Below are positions 30,660-43,374 of a DNA stretch of 64,000 bases, piece after piece. The DNA lies in assembly GCA_028023455.1 (NCBI GenBank), contig JAQFVV010000027.1, positions 5,947,845-6,011,844 of the forward strand, read 5' to 3'. The DNA is from Epiperipatus broadwayi (Eukaryota > Onychophora > Udeonychophora > Euonychophora > Peripatidae). The notes below the pieces were generated by a model. The model saw nothing but the letters and a program-made list of their open reading frames with translations, did no database searches and had not been told where the DNA came from. The number at the start of each line of letters is the position of its first letter. Position 1 is the first letter of the stretch. The position numbers and the translations under genes are program-made.

Positions 30660-32400
30660 TTTAGCAATCAAAACAACAACAACATAGATATTAAAATAGG
30701 GCTAGCATCAGGAAGTCAGTCTAAGGAACACAAATAAAGAATAAAACAAAGTTCCTCATACAATAATCCAGTCAAATGCAATATTCTAAATGATAAGACA
30801 GGCTAAATGAAAAAGTTCCAGGAAATATTAACATTTTTATAGATATTTTAAACCACAAAAAGAGCGCGAACAACACGTACCGTGATACCCAGATCATTAC
30901 TACAGATTCTAGATTCCACAGTATTTCACGTAAAGATTACTTAATAATCTACAATGGTAAATGTCTTTTAAATTAGTCTTGAATTTTATCTTATGGCTTG
31001 AATATTTACTGAACATCAGGTTTTAAGTGCAAATTAGCAAGCAGGTCTCATTATATACTTCACGGACACAATTTGAATACTTTAGTAATGAGAATCAAAA
31101 TACTATTTAAAATTCTCTTTAAATAATATGCAAAAATATAGGAAAAGTCTGTAATTCCCAGCTGACATAAGTAACCAGTGCTGCCATCTGTATTCAATTC
31201 AATGTATAAAAATAATTTGGAATTTTACCGTCAAGATGCTGACCACTACTTAAAAGGGGGCGAAACCAATAAGTTCTCATTCCCTAAACCAATTTAGCAT
31301 TCGTTGATTTTATACAGCTGTGATTTTTGGATTTATTAAAATTAAGGTTTAAGATTTCCTAATTTATTTTCTTTATGAGCGGATTTAATGATTCTATGTA
31401 TAAGTTTAAAATCGATAGAGAAAATATATTTTAATACTGATTCTGAAATTACTTGTTCGATTATAATTTCGATATTTATGGCTGTTAATTTTTTTCTCTT
31501 TTTATAAAACGGCATTCCCCCCCCCCCCACTCCGCGTACTTTGATATGGATACTTGTAATAGAATCAAGCTAAGACAAACGATGCACTGATAAAAATGAA
31601 AAAAAAAAAAAAAAGACAACTTGAAAACCTATAATGCTCCCATCAAATGTACTTTGCTATATGTATGTTAAATCCATATTTTCATAATTGTAATTTTAAA
31701 ATGTGTGAAAATATACTGGAAAAACTTTTGAACTATTCCAATATTGTAATGTTTATATATATTGCTGTATTTAAAAGAAGTCATAATTCAAATTTTGAAT
31801 TGAAAGCTAGTATTTTACAAATGTATATAAATTTAAATACATTAAATCGTGATTGTCATTTTCAACCATGATCAATTGACTAAAGGTCTTTCCAATATTA
31901 ATCCACTTGACATCCTCCTATATATTGCATATATTCTATATCTCACCATCTAACATTCTTATTTTATCTAATGCACTCATACAAAGTCTCTACCTAGAAC
32001 ATTTACAATCAATTGAATCCAATTTAAACTTCAGCTATCCTATTATCAATTGTTATAAGAATATGCCCAACCTAGCTTCATTTCAATCTCTTAATTCTTC
32101 AATTACGATCAATGATATCCTGTTAGCTCTATCACTCTTGTATTCTTGTTAATCACTCTATATTTTGGTGAATGGTATGAAAAACTCTGTTAGCCTTCTG
32201 TTAAGTAACCAGGTCTCAAATCCATATGTAAAAACTAGTTAAATACATCTATTAAAAAACTTGTTTATCAAGCATGTAGACACATATTTCTTTTAATACC
32301 ATGTCATCTAATTAACTATTTAGTTGACCTCTATGCCTTTTTTTACTTATCTGGAGGAGTCACTGACCACTACTGAATCATTACTGAAAGTAGCAAATAA
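30660..32400. other. AT-rich DNA, no gene seen
   Basis: No known domain in any frame. Short poly-C (31519-31528) and poly-A (31600-31614) runs only. Confidence 0.35.
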
Positions 32401-32406
32401 TAAGGT

Positions 32407-33007
32407 ACTTACATATTAGTCCTGTGACACAACATGTATTAGACCTATTGCACCTTTTCACATCCACGATAAATGTGTAACATTGCAATTAGGTCAAATA
32501 AATCTGACTAATTCTGATTTTGTATCAAAATGTGTTTTTTATCCGATCTCCAATCTGGTAAGAAAATATTTTTTTTTCCAAAACCAATTTTTTTTTTTTG
32601 GCCCAGTTTTTGTTTAAGATTTCATTCTGGCAACATGCTACACCTTTTCACGTTCGTATCAATCCATTGATAACTTTCTTATCTTGTGATCCAACCAAAA
32701 TAACTCTGCATACGGATCTTGTACATGCTATTTTTTGCAAGATTTGCAAAAAAGTAACATGTACACGGATCTTATACATGATATTTTATCGCAAGATTTA
32801 CAAAGTTATCAGCAGTGTCGGCACTTATGTATCTGTGTATGTTACTCTTTTGCAAATCTTGCGAAAAATATCGTGTACAAGATCCGTCCGTGTACAGGTT
32901 ATTTTGATCAGATCACAAGATAAGAAAATTATCAGTGGAGTGATACAAATGTGGAAAGGGGCAGCACGTCTAGTATATGCTCCATGCCACAGGATTAATA
33001 CGTAAGT
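32407..33007. repeat. Large fold-back, arms up to about 200 bp, interrupted
   Basis: Outer ends ACTTACATATTAGTCCTGTG (left) and the inverse of its equivalent at 32985-33007. Inner arms: cacgttcgtatcaatccattgataa..acatgtacacggatctt against its inverse at 32840-32955; centre near 32800. The left arm has extra sequence between its outer and inner segments. The inner region also contains a direct repeat, ACGGATCTTRTACATG, at 32714 and 32765. The 135-codon open frame across it is a by-product of the palindrome. Confidence 0.8.
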
Positions 33008-33356
33008 ACAAATAATAAATATAACATTTTATTTCATTATTTCCACATTTGTTACGAAAATATTTATGAAGGATGCATTATTTGGGTTAGTGTTTCCAAC
33101 CAGAAATAAAGAAAAACAATTTGAATATTATGGGTAATTGTTAAAACAAATCTTATCATTAACAAAAACTAAACACAAAGTTGCTGTGAAGTTTTACAGT
33201 AACAAAGCTGTGGATTTTTTTTTCTTCATTTTTTTCTCTGCCTTTCTTTAAAACAGGCAAAACTCTCCAATACAGTAGTGCTGCTCAGTGCAAGCCAGAG
33301 TAATTAATGGATGCCAGAAGGCTTGTGCATAAAATTCCTACCTGGTGCCTACCCAT

Positions 33357-33408
33357 TCTATATCCCCAGACTAGTTTCTGGCATGTGGCTTTCATCAGTG
33401 AGGAGCCT
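33357..33408 (-). ncRNA. Hammerhead-type ribozyme motif (family A)
   Basis: Minus sense TCCTCA-CTGATGA-A-AGCCACATGCC-A-GAA-ACTAGT-C-TGGGGA. Stem II keeps GCC with a weak partner; core, stem III and stem I are intact. Confidence 0.6.
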
Positions 33409-33450
33409 GATGAAAGCCATAAGCCAGAAACTAGTCTGAAGATATTGGAT
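33402..33450 (+). ncRNA. Hammerhead-type ribozyme motif (family A, partial)
   Basis: GGAGC-CTGATGA-AAGCCATAAGCC-A-GAA-ACTAGT-C-TGAAGA-TATTGG. The stem I 5' strand is changed because the inversion junction falls here. Confidence 0.5.
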
Positions 33451-34299
33451 GAGTAGGCACTAGATAGAAATATTATGCACAAGCCTTATCCAAGGCTCCT
33501 CACTGATGAAGGCTAGTCTGGGGATAATGGATAAGTAGGTACTAGATAGGGATTTTATGCACAAGCCTTCTGGCAGCCATTGATTACTGTGGCTTGCACT
33601 GAGTGGTACTACGGCATGGAGAGTTTTGCCTATTTTAATAAGTTATAAGCAAGCATAAGAAATGGTGATTATGTGATGTTTGATGGTTTCTTTCTCTCTT
33701 TATAAAAGATTTAATCAAACAACAACAATCATCAAATTGGTCTTCATGAATGGACAAGTGGGGCAAAGTGAATGAGGGTTTTTGGCTAGGATTTATTTAT
33801 TATTTTGGATGTTTTCTTCCCCAATTTGTAAGAAAATTAACTTAGCAATGAGAACAATCAAAACCATAATCTGAATGGTCATAGAATTGTAACAAACTAA
33901 TTGAGAAGGATTTTTCTTGAAATGAAAATAAGTGTAAAGTAAAATGGAAACATTTTTGACTCCCATCAGCAGTGGCAATAACTAGGATGAATATTCTGGA
34001 TAACAATTTCTTAGGATTTATTTGGATAAACAATTCTAAAATTCAGTTTCTTCATGGGAAAAACATATATATATATGTAATAGAACATTTTTAGTTTATT
34101 ATTCAATGTTTTCAGTAGGCTTCTGCAGTGTTTCCTCCACCTTTGGAAACCATTCATACAGCTGAAACTAAGCTCCAACTTATCCCCATTGATATTTTTT
34201 CTTACTGTAGTTCTACAGAATGGCAGGCAAATCACAGGAGCTATGGCAGTCCCATGTAGTCCTTCTGCTGAAAAATGTGACAGCAAAATAGCAATGCAC

Positions 34300-36329
34300 A
34301 CTATTATCTATGCATTCTTCCAAGTCATTTGTGCTCATTATCTATGACGGAAAATGTTCATTTATTTGTGGTCACAATATAGGATGGAATAGATCACACG
34401 TTTGAAGTTACTGCTATTTATCATATTGCATGCTGGGAAATTACTTATTTATAGTTTACATTTTATGAGAGAATTTTGACATCTGCACTTTATATAAAAA
34501 AAATTTGCACACATGATTTAATGAAGAAAAAAATATTTGTAATAATTTTCACAGAATATTGTACACAAAAGATAACACATTTTAAGAATCATTTATCCAT
34601 ATTTTTATGTTTATGTAATCACGGAGATTTTCAAGGTCTTGAGATTCATAAATATTAATAATTGTTATCCGGTGCAGAAATATGAAATAAAATGAATAAG
34701 AATTTTCAATAAAGGAACACTGATTAGTCATTCTACATTTGTTTTTTTTTTCTATATCGAGAATAAACATAAGAAAATAGATAACTGAATCTTTTATAAT
34801 GAATATTCACCTTTTAAAAATGATAAAATTTAGTAAATGTTTTGTCCAAAGTAAAGTATAAAATAAATTGAAATGAAGTCATGGAATTATCCGTAGGTCA
34901 ATCAAACAGTAAGATTAATAATAATTCATTCCCATACCTCAACAAATTTTACATTATTTAAAATATACATACTCAAATAACTGGGGTAAAATCCTCCAAA
35001 ATCGTTAATTCAGCCATAAAACTTTATTATAAAATGCAACTATCTAGACATTTTTTATATATGTGTCTTTACAATAATGCAAATACAAGTTAAATATCAT
35101 AAATTCAGCTACAGATCACAATTCCTAAATATACGATTTGAACTTAAAAATTGATTTAAAAGAACCAAAGTATGTGGAAATAATTTTTTATTTTGTTTGA
35201 CGTTTCCTTTTAACATATAAGAAGCAAATCCGTAACAGACAAAATTAAATAAAATATGCCTCCAAGTATTCAAAGAAAATTATAATAAAGTTTACACTCT
35301 AGATTGTGCTTGCCTGCTATAAGATTCTTGGAAAAGTTTGGTGATAAATATTTGTGTCAATAATTATTTTTTAAAAAAAAAACCCAAATAGTGAAAATAA
35401 CACATGAATATGGTAACATCTATATTTAAAAAAAAATATCAAAAATTTATACTTAATATTCCAAAAAAATAATAATTTTTAAAAGTATTTTAATTTTAAA
35501 TTTTGTATTAACATTAGATAATAATTTCTAAAATTATTTTTTATTTTTGTAATTTATTAAATAAAAAATAAATTTAAATAAAATTATTTTTTAATATATT
35601 TAAAAAAAATCTTATTAATATCTCATTAAAACAATATTTTTTTTCATTTGGCTATAGCTGTTGATGCCTCCTAAACTGAATTTAATACTGTCATCTCCCC
35701 CCTTCCCCCTTGCTGGTTTAGAATAGTCTTTCTTAACCTATTTCAAATGTACCCTGAGACCTAATTCCACATAAGCTCATTTAAAATCCTTTTTTCCCCA
35801 AACTTGATTGACCTTATGGCTCTAAGATGAATAATTATAATTAACAAATCAGCAAATCTTATAAGATTTAAAATGAATGTTTTTCCATTCTTTTCAGATC
35901 ATAAAGTGAATTTATCCTTATAATAATAACAAAAAATATATAAATTTAAGAAGAAATTAAGTCTCTTGGCAAAAAAAAATACTTTTGACAATTGTAAGCA
36001 AAGTTATTATTTATTTATAAGGGATTCATTTAAAAGCTCTTACCAAATTTTTCTTTGTTTTGTTTGTCTGTTGAGCTCAATACACGCACAATGCTCCCCC
36101 CCCCACATTTAATTAAAGATCAACTTAATGTTAAGTTCTCTGGCAATTACTTACAGATTATCATGGCTTCTTGAATAAATGATAAAATTAACAAGTTTTC
36201 AGATGATAATAAATTTCTTTTAGTTGTGCTCAATAATGGAAAAAAACAAATAAAAACTTTCTATGCAATAATATGTTGCACTGTTTCCATTGTCTATTAG
36301 AAGTTGAATGTTTAGAAAATTTTGAAGTT
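34300..36329. other. AT-rich DNA, no gene seen
   Basis: No coding or repeat feature recognised. 35400-35640 is almost pure A/T. A minus-strand frame just to the left (34011-34301) is unassigned. Confidence 0.35.
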
Positions 36330-37750
36330 TATTTCAACTTGTTCCAAATACAAACAATTGTTAGTAATAGCACAAAAAGATAATACAGGTTAGTAAATTA
36401 CACAAAGTTTTGAGGGGTATTATTCTCCACCCTTCTTCAGGTGTTGCTGGCTAGACTAATGACAATTCTAGTATAGGAGTAAATTCACACCTTTAGAGTC
36501 TTGATTTCAAATTTTAAGACAATGACTCTAAACAAGCTATAAGTGTGGGTTTACATTCGGATTCCTTCACTTTCATTATTATTACCTTTTATATTACCCT
36601 TTTTTTTAAGAGCAAGGCTAATTAAAAGCTTCTAACTATTACTTATTTCCACACTGAGTTGACTTGCAGGAATATTTGCCATTATTATATGAGCAGCTTC
36701 TTTGACTTTTCTTCTTTGCATCTTTTCCTCTCCAACTAATATTTTTGTATTTTCCCAATTGAATATATAGTATACATATGGACCACTACTGTAAATATCT
36801 TTTCTAAGCATTAGTTTGTATTCTTTCAACTGCTTTTTGACAGGAGTATCAGTCTGACCAATATACTTCCTTCCACATTCACACGATATTTCATAGACAC
36901 AGTTTTTGATTTTCAGCAATTCAAGTTTAAGCTTTGTATATGTTAGAATTCCTCTAAGAAGGGTATGGCTTTGGAAAGCTATTGTTATATTGATTGCAGA
37001 TTTTCTATATCTGATATTCCTAATATGCATGGGTACACTATTGTATCAATAATTATTTTTGTTTGGGTGTCTGCTTTTGTTGCTATTAAAGGTTCTAGTT
37101 GATGGATAATCATTCTTCAGGAGGGTTTATTCTATGTAATCTTACCTTTTGCCAAATCATTAGTTTCTGAACAAACTTCCTTTGCTGTGTTCTATAGTGA
37201 TAATATAACCTCATGCTTTGTGCTTCTGGTATGATTGGATATATATGCCAATAACTTGCCAGTGTGTGTTATTTTCCTATATATTCTTGTTTTTACTTTG
37301 TCCTGGGGAAATTTTGTCATAAGAACATCTGAGAATGTCAATTTTCATTCTTGATCCAATTCCATTGTGAATTTAATTGCAGAAGATATGTTGTTGATGT
37401 CCAGAATGTCTGTAACCATACTTCATCGTGTGACCATACAATAAATGCATCATCAACAGAGTGAGACCAAACTTTAAATGGAAATGTAGTATTTATGGCT
37501 GTGATTTCAAATTCTGCCAAGTAAATGTTGCTAAGCAAGGGTGACAGTAAAGAGCACATGGCCACCCCTTGACTTTGTTGAAAGAATTTTGAGTTATATG
37601 GAAAGTAAATTGTTATGCAGAATGTTAACAGCTCATTGTTATGGTTTGTACTGTTATCATATAATTTTTTCCTTACAACAGACAATTCTTAGTAGGTGTG
37701 CATGTTTATATTCTTCTTATAAACCATGGTTTACATCTCTTATTTTTAAA
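36330..37750 (-). pseudogene. Penelope-like retroelement, RT and GIY-YIG fragments plus 3' repeat
   Basis: PLEs encode one ORF with a telomerase-related reverse transcriptase and a GIY-YIG endonuclease. Seen: RT fragment 37338-37685 with QGVAMCSLLSPLLSNIYLAE and SHSVDDAFIVW (catalytic VDD; the usual Tyr is Ser), then stops and frameshifts, then GIY-YIG fragment 36632-37030 with CVYEISCECGRKYIGQTDTP. Downstream, 36330-36530 matches the 3' terminal region at 24838-25100, including the family C hammerhead-like motif. N-terminal part not recognised. Confidence 0.85.
36406..36440 (-). ncRNA. Hammerhead-like motif, family C, in PLE 3' region
   Basis: Minus sense CTGAAGA, stem II AGGGTGGAG..ACCCCTC, then AAAACTTTG. 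Stem II is longer than in the copy at 25407 and GAAA has become CAAAA, so this copy is probably decayed. Its position directly downstream of a PLE ORF ties the motif to that element. Confidence 0.5.
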
Positions 37751-37759
37751 TAAATATTG

Positions 37760-39295
37760 TGTTTTATAGAGGGAAGCAAATAAAACTGATAACGATAGGC
37801 ACAAGTATGCATTTATTTATTAGTATTCTGGCATCACACAACACCATAAAGGCTACATCTTTGAAAAGAACACTTCACAGCTGAACTTCCATTTGACCAT
37901 AATAAACAAGTATGAATTAGATTAAAAACCATATTCATAGCTGCTAATTTGTGAAGCAGACAAACTGATAAGCTTAAAAAAATCCAATTAAAAAAATTTT
38001 TTTTTCTTGTTGACCAGCAACAGTCAAAATTTCCTTAGCAATCTTTATAATAACAGGAAAAAATGTCTTTGCAGGATATTCTCTTGTCTGTTTAATATGT
38101 TTTTGCTTTATTTTTTTTATTAGCATTTAATTTCTTTGAAAATAATTAATTTTATTTTCAAATCATATTTTAAAAGGAAACAAATAAACAAAACTCATTT
38201 TTTTCAAATTTATTTATTTTTTTTAATTTGTTATCTCATTATGACTTGTTTTTGTTTTGTTTTTTTTTTTAAAAAAAAAACAAATCAAAAACAAAACAAA
38301 CCTTATAGAAAGTTGTAAAACACTAAACAATTTCTCTTTTTTTTTATACATTAAAATTAGCTAATCTTAGTTTTAACCTTAGCTTTCTTCTTTATTTTTA
38401 TGTTATATACGTGATCCATGACAGAGAGGTTACATTTCTCCCTCCTCCACTGAGGAATAAAATAGAATCAATTCAGTATTAGATGATGATGATTTTATTT
38501 CAACTCAACTTTTCTTTTAAACTTATAATATCATACCAACACTTCTTTTAACAGTGGAATTACAAACTCGTATTCATAAAAAAAAAGTTATCTTTGGTAT
38601 AAGTAATAAGCAGCTTACTTCACTTACAGTTTGCAATCTATATATTGCGCTTGAAATGCACATCTGTGAAGCTGTATAAGTAATACACATTTTTCATATA
38701 CTCAATAATATTTATAATTTTCCCGTGAAGAGATTGGACTTTGATTTAATCATAGACTTGATTATTCACTCATAATGCAGGAGTACATGAAAAATCTGTC
38801 ACTAGCAACGAGCATATAATACAACAGGATTACCAAGAAGAGAGGCATAATATGCAATCTACCACTCTACAGATAAAAAATAACAATCTGTACAACTAAA
38901 GTCTTGTTCTAATTTGATTCTTAGAGAAAGTGGTTCATGATATAGGGCTATGTTAAATGTTCATGAACTAAAACCACAATCATGCCTTACTCATTTCGAG
39001 GCTAATAAATATACACTATTGGAGTTAGGCCTGGCTCAACTTTGAGTCTTATAGACTGCTAAATATAAATATAATATGGTGGATGCAGTGCTGAAATTAA
39101 AAACTCGTACCATGAAAACAGCGCACACACAAACTAATGACAACCCCCCTTCCCATTCATCATCATTACTGAAAGCAAAAAATCAAACCTCAACAAACTC
39201 TCTTATAAATTCATTAAATTTATTTATAACTCAGTAAAATACTTGTTCCCTTAATTTGAATACAAAAAATAATAGTGAAGGTACACTATAATGAA
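37760..39295. other. AT-rich DNA, no gene seen
   Basis: No coding pattern. A short T-run/A-run palindrome at 38246-38300 is simple-sequence in nature. Confidence 0.35.
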
Positions 39296-39299
39296 ATAT

Positions 39300-39410
39300 T
39301 ATTTCTAAGCATTGTGTTTGACCAGGTCAATCAGATTCATAGAACTATTATAAGTTTATAAATTTATAAGTTAATAATTTATATTTTAACGGTCAATGAA
39401 GGTGTCTTAA
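39300..39410 (-). repeat. PLE terminal repeat fragment, inverted relative to 42395-42500
   Basis: CATAGAACTATTATAAGT and TTATAAGTTAATAATTTAT, preceded by TTCTAAGCATTGTGTTTGACCAG, are the inverse of 42395-42500, which closes the PLE at 41590-42480. The pair may be inverted pLTRs of one element. Confidence 0.6.
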
Positions 39411-41585
39411 ACGTATCCGCACTACACGGGCACCATCTAGGCATTTGAACCTAGAAAAATTCATATAGTAGGCAGATACGTAAGTTAAGATTCAAAAAAT
39501 TTTCTTATATATATATATTATTCTGACCGTTTGCCCAAGGTCACTAGCTCATAGGGTAGCAGAGATTTTAAACATTTATAAGTTTCAATAGATTTCTATT
39601 CTCAAAGTATATATTAAATATTTAGAACAATAAAATAAAAGAAGCCACTGCCAGTAATTAACACACAAATAGATTTTTATTAATGCACATTTAAAATTGA
39701 GGAATAAATTTATTTTTAGATTTTAACATTAATATTTTTTTTAAAATTTAAATTACTATTTTAAATAGATCGCACAGATGGATATTTAAATTATATTTTA
39801 CTTTAGCATGTCGAGCATAGATAGTCTACATAGATTTTTTTTCACTTAACTTATCAAAACATTCATTCAATCTCAGACTAAAAGTTCATAGTCAATCCAA
39901 TGCCTGCTTCCAGATATATAGTCGCAATCGATGCAATATGAAGATGCTAGCATAAAACCACGCAGACAGGCCTGTGCATCTGACATCGTGATATTATTTG
40001 AAGGAAATGATCCGTGTCTAGAACAGGAAAGTGCATCTGTCAGACTAAGGAATCATGTATATATATATTTTTTTAAAGAGTGCTACTTATGGGGGAAGAG
40101 CGGTCTTTCTGCCGACTTATAAATCCCTGTCCATAGAGCTAGAAGGGGTTAATGGTGCAGGAAATACATCTGCAACCATTGCAACGGTATGACTGTTGGG
40201 GTTATGCATTCAGGTGGGCACGTTGCCCTGTATGCTAAACACGCTTCACATTACATTAATATAAACGTCTATATATCTCTCCACTAGCACTGACACAACC
40301 ACGAAACAAATAGCCTGAAATTAAAATCCCTTAAATTAAACATAAACAAATTTAAACATAGTTATTAATCTTTATCCATACAGCTATCTACAACCAACTT
40401 TAAATGGTTAAAACATAATACACACAAAAAAAAAAACGAAATGGAAATGATTGCTTAAACATCTACATAAAAAAATATCAATAATTGAATTTGCATTCTT
40501 TAAGTCAGATAAGAGTTCTTATTTTCAGTTATTAATTACTTGCAGTTTTTAGGAAAGTTATTAGATAGACACAATAGTTCATACTTTACGGATTTAATAG
40601 ATTGAGAAGTCCATCTTCGTGATCACTTTCGTAGATTTTGTCCTTCTTTGAAATGAAACTGCGTCTTGCCATGCATTTGGTCAGGAACTGTCATCCAGAG
40701 GCCTCAGCTGGTTTGTCCGGAAAATTAAATTTATTGCAGACTTCCACATCGTGAAAATCTGCAATATAGCTAGTTATAACGATCTATTCATAGTCAGCTC
40801 TAAGATAACAATTATAATAATAATTTGGCTTTTATATTTTTATTAGTCTCTTATCATTAGATCTTGAGATTCAAACGGCAAGACGTCACTAATCCTCTGG
40901 TGTTTCAATTACGGTCCGTGCTGACATTTCTGGTGTTTGCATTGGTCATTTAATTTCTTTGTACTCTCTTATCTGACCCTTTAATTTATTTTAAATGCCT
41001 CAAGGGCCAGTTTGATTTTGAACAATCATTTAATTAATAAGACAATCATTTCCATTTTCTAAGATTATAGAAATCAACATTATTTCTATTTTCAAAAATA
41101 TCAAATCTTTATATCTTTACTTTTTTACAAAAAAAATACTTTCAAATATTTTTATTTTTTTAAAAGTTTTTAAAGTTGTCCATCATGCGATCTATATATA
41201 TTAAACAACTTTTAATTTTCAGTTTTTAAGTTTTTTTCTTTTTAATAAATCAATTTTTATTTACGATCTTTTTATTTTCATTTTAAAATAATGTAACGGC
41301 ATATATTCCATTACAATATATACTATTTGCGTGATAATGCAATGCATGAGTCTTTCTTGTTTATTGCGTTGATGTTATGAGGCTATCATTAAATGGAATA
41401 ATTTGTAGTATAGTTCTTAACTAATTAATTAGCATTTATTCCGAAATAGTTTGCTACAGCAACATCACCTTTGTATATGCAATATGTAGAAGATCTTACC
41501 TGCGCTGAAGAAAAAACAATTATTGATATAAAGGATGAGATCTCATTTATCTTCTTTAGTTTGGACTTTAGAAATTAAAGATACA
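39411..41585. other. Mostly AT-rich DNA with a less AT-rich block, no gene recognised
   Basis: 39895-40270 and 40600-40760 are less AT-rich than the surroundings (for example ctagaaggggttaatggtgcagg near 40140) but no domain, tRNA or known repeat was recognised. It could include the decayed 5' part of the PLE that follows. Confidence 0.35.
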
Positions 41586-41589
41586 TCAA

Positions 41590-42480
41590 ATGATATATAA
41601 AGTTTTTAGATATGTATATTCAACATTCAAACTCCAAATTAATTATAAAATGTTTATAAAATCCATCAACATTCGTGGTGTAATTCACCGGTATTTTTAT
41701 ATTCCAATTTCACAAAAATTGTCTGGCTTCAAATGTTTTTGTATAGAAACGATAAATTACGTAAGTTTGAAGCAGACAGAAGACAATATTGAAAAGTATA
41801 TATAAGACTTAGTCAATTCAGGATATAATATTAATGTATTAAATAAAACTCTTAAAAGAGTCTATTCATTTTTAAATACTAGGAATATTAATAACAATGT
41901 TAATGCATGGATCAGCCTTCCTTTTGTGCCACATATATCTAAAATGATGAAAACAATCTTCTCGAACGATTTCAATGTTAGTTTTAGAACCCATGAAAAC
42001 AATCTGCTCAAACGATTTCAATGTTAGTTTTAGAACCCTTCCTAATCTTAATCAAATGGTGAACAATGCTAAATAGAAATTATTTTCAAATCAAGAGCTC
42101 TTCAAATAGTTTATAAAATTAAGTGCAATAAACCAACATATAATGCAATTTATTATGGTGAAACTTATGCCAGCTGCGCCACAAGATTAGTACAACACAA
42201 ATATATACACAGAAATGCACTAAAACAGACTCTAATATTAAATCTATGTTTTTAGAACATGAAAGGAAGTCTGGTGAACATTTTGATTAATATTAAAGTT
42301 GTTTGCAGTAAGCGCGATCGAAAAAAATATATAAAGAGGCATGGTTTATTGCAAATAACATCAACACAATAAACAAAGATTGCATTATCATGGAAATGGT
42401 AAACATAAATTATTAACTTATAAATTCTATTTATATAGACTTATAATAGTTCTATGAATATGGCCAATCTGGTCAAAAAC
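41590..42480 (+). pseudogene. Penelope-like retroelement, C-terminal relic
   Basis: Reads SGYNINVLNKTLKRVYSFLN, then SLPFVPHISKMMKTIFSNDFNVSF (linker typical of PLEs), then a GIY-YIG segment IVYKIKCNK..NAIYYGETYASCATRLVQHKY. The block encoding SNDFNVSFR is partly duplicated at 41957-41985 and 42005-42032. The RT domain is not recognisable. This element differs in sequence from the PLEs at 36.3 and 60.7 kb. Confidence 0.8.
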
Positions 42481-42499
42481 AATGCCTAGAAAAATTATT

Positions 42500-43370
42500 T
42501 ATTAAATTTATAATCTTTCCAGAATAGTGTATCTTTACTATTACTTTTTAAATTTAGTTTTGATCATTTAGTATTCACCCTTGACGCTTATTACTATTTT
42601 AATTTTATAACATTATAATATATATTTTTCCTTAGTAAAAACATTTGCCTTTTTAACAGATCCAGGGTCATCAAACCAGAAGGTCATCCTTATTTATAGG
42701 CAGATTAAACTTTATCACTTTCTAGGTATTTTATTAGTGATGTAGGAATTCTTATTTGGGTTGACTTGAAAAATCTATCTGTCTCATAGACATTCTGAAT
42801 CATTTTCAACAGAAGTGGATCTTCTGTTCTCTGGCTCAACTTTTTTTCTGTTGCTTACATTGGATTTAATAATTTTTCAGATGATCTGCCTAGAATAATT
42901 AGTTGCCTCAAATTTAGGTTGCTTTTCTCTTTTTCCATGGTTTTTAATCTTTTTGGATTCATGATACTTTCTGTCTTCTAAGCTTTACCCAGGCAAAACA
43001 TTTTCATATTTAATTAACTAAACCTGATTTTCCTTATCACCCATTCTTTAACATTTAAGCAGCACAATTCACATTTATTTTTTGGTTTCATTGTAATGGC
43101 TCTTTAATTCTTCTTCATCATCATATTTTATATCAAATTTTAGCTTTTACTCATCACTTTTCCCCCCATTTATGTCTTCATCCAAATATGTATTCATAAT
43201 GAAAATGCCAACATTTTTATTTTTATTATTCATAGAATCAATATCCATGCTATATTGACTTATAACATTCATATTTATATCTCCTTTATTGGTCTCTTGT
43301 GTACCAATGTCATCCTCATTTATTTATTTATGTAAACATATATACAATTTATCCAAAGCAATAAAAAACG
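42500..43370. other. AT-rich DNA, no gene seen
   Basis: No feature recognised with confidence. Confidence 0.3.
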
Positions 43371-43374
43371 TTTT

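Larger units (their letters stand above)
33254..33684. mobile_element. Family A element, copy 8: inverted and tandem ribozyme cores
   Basis: Minus-sense arm from AACAGGCAAAACTCTCC to ..CAGTGAGGAGCC, then at 33408 a plus-sense ribozyme and terminal arm, then at 33481 a second plus-sense start (ATCCAAGGCTCCTCACTGATGAAGG) whose CACAAGCCAGAAAC core is deleted, ending near GTGATGTTTGATGG. The two plus ribozymes are about 100 bp apart. Nearby T/C-rich flanks make a target duplication ambiguous. Confidence 0.75.

Noticed and set aside
32598-33005. 135-codon ORF
   Set aside because: It runs straight across a palindrome; the amino-acid pattern follows the inverted arms and no domain is seen.
34011-34301. 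Minus-strand ORF containing EGLHGTAIAPVICLPFC and DKLELSFSCMNGF, after a tttttcag acceptor
   Set aside because: Looks somewhat coding, but no family was recognised and it degenerates toward its end; a protein search is needed before calling a gene or relic.
38246-38300. Small palindrome of T-run and A-run
   Set aside because: Explained by simple sequence; similar runs occur near 10715.
39311-39355. Another hammerhead (CTGATTGACCTGGTCAAACAC on the minus strand)
   Set aside because: A good hairpin, but the CUGANGA core is absent and the copy at 42455 does not preserve it.
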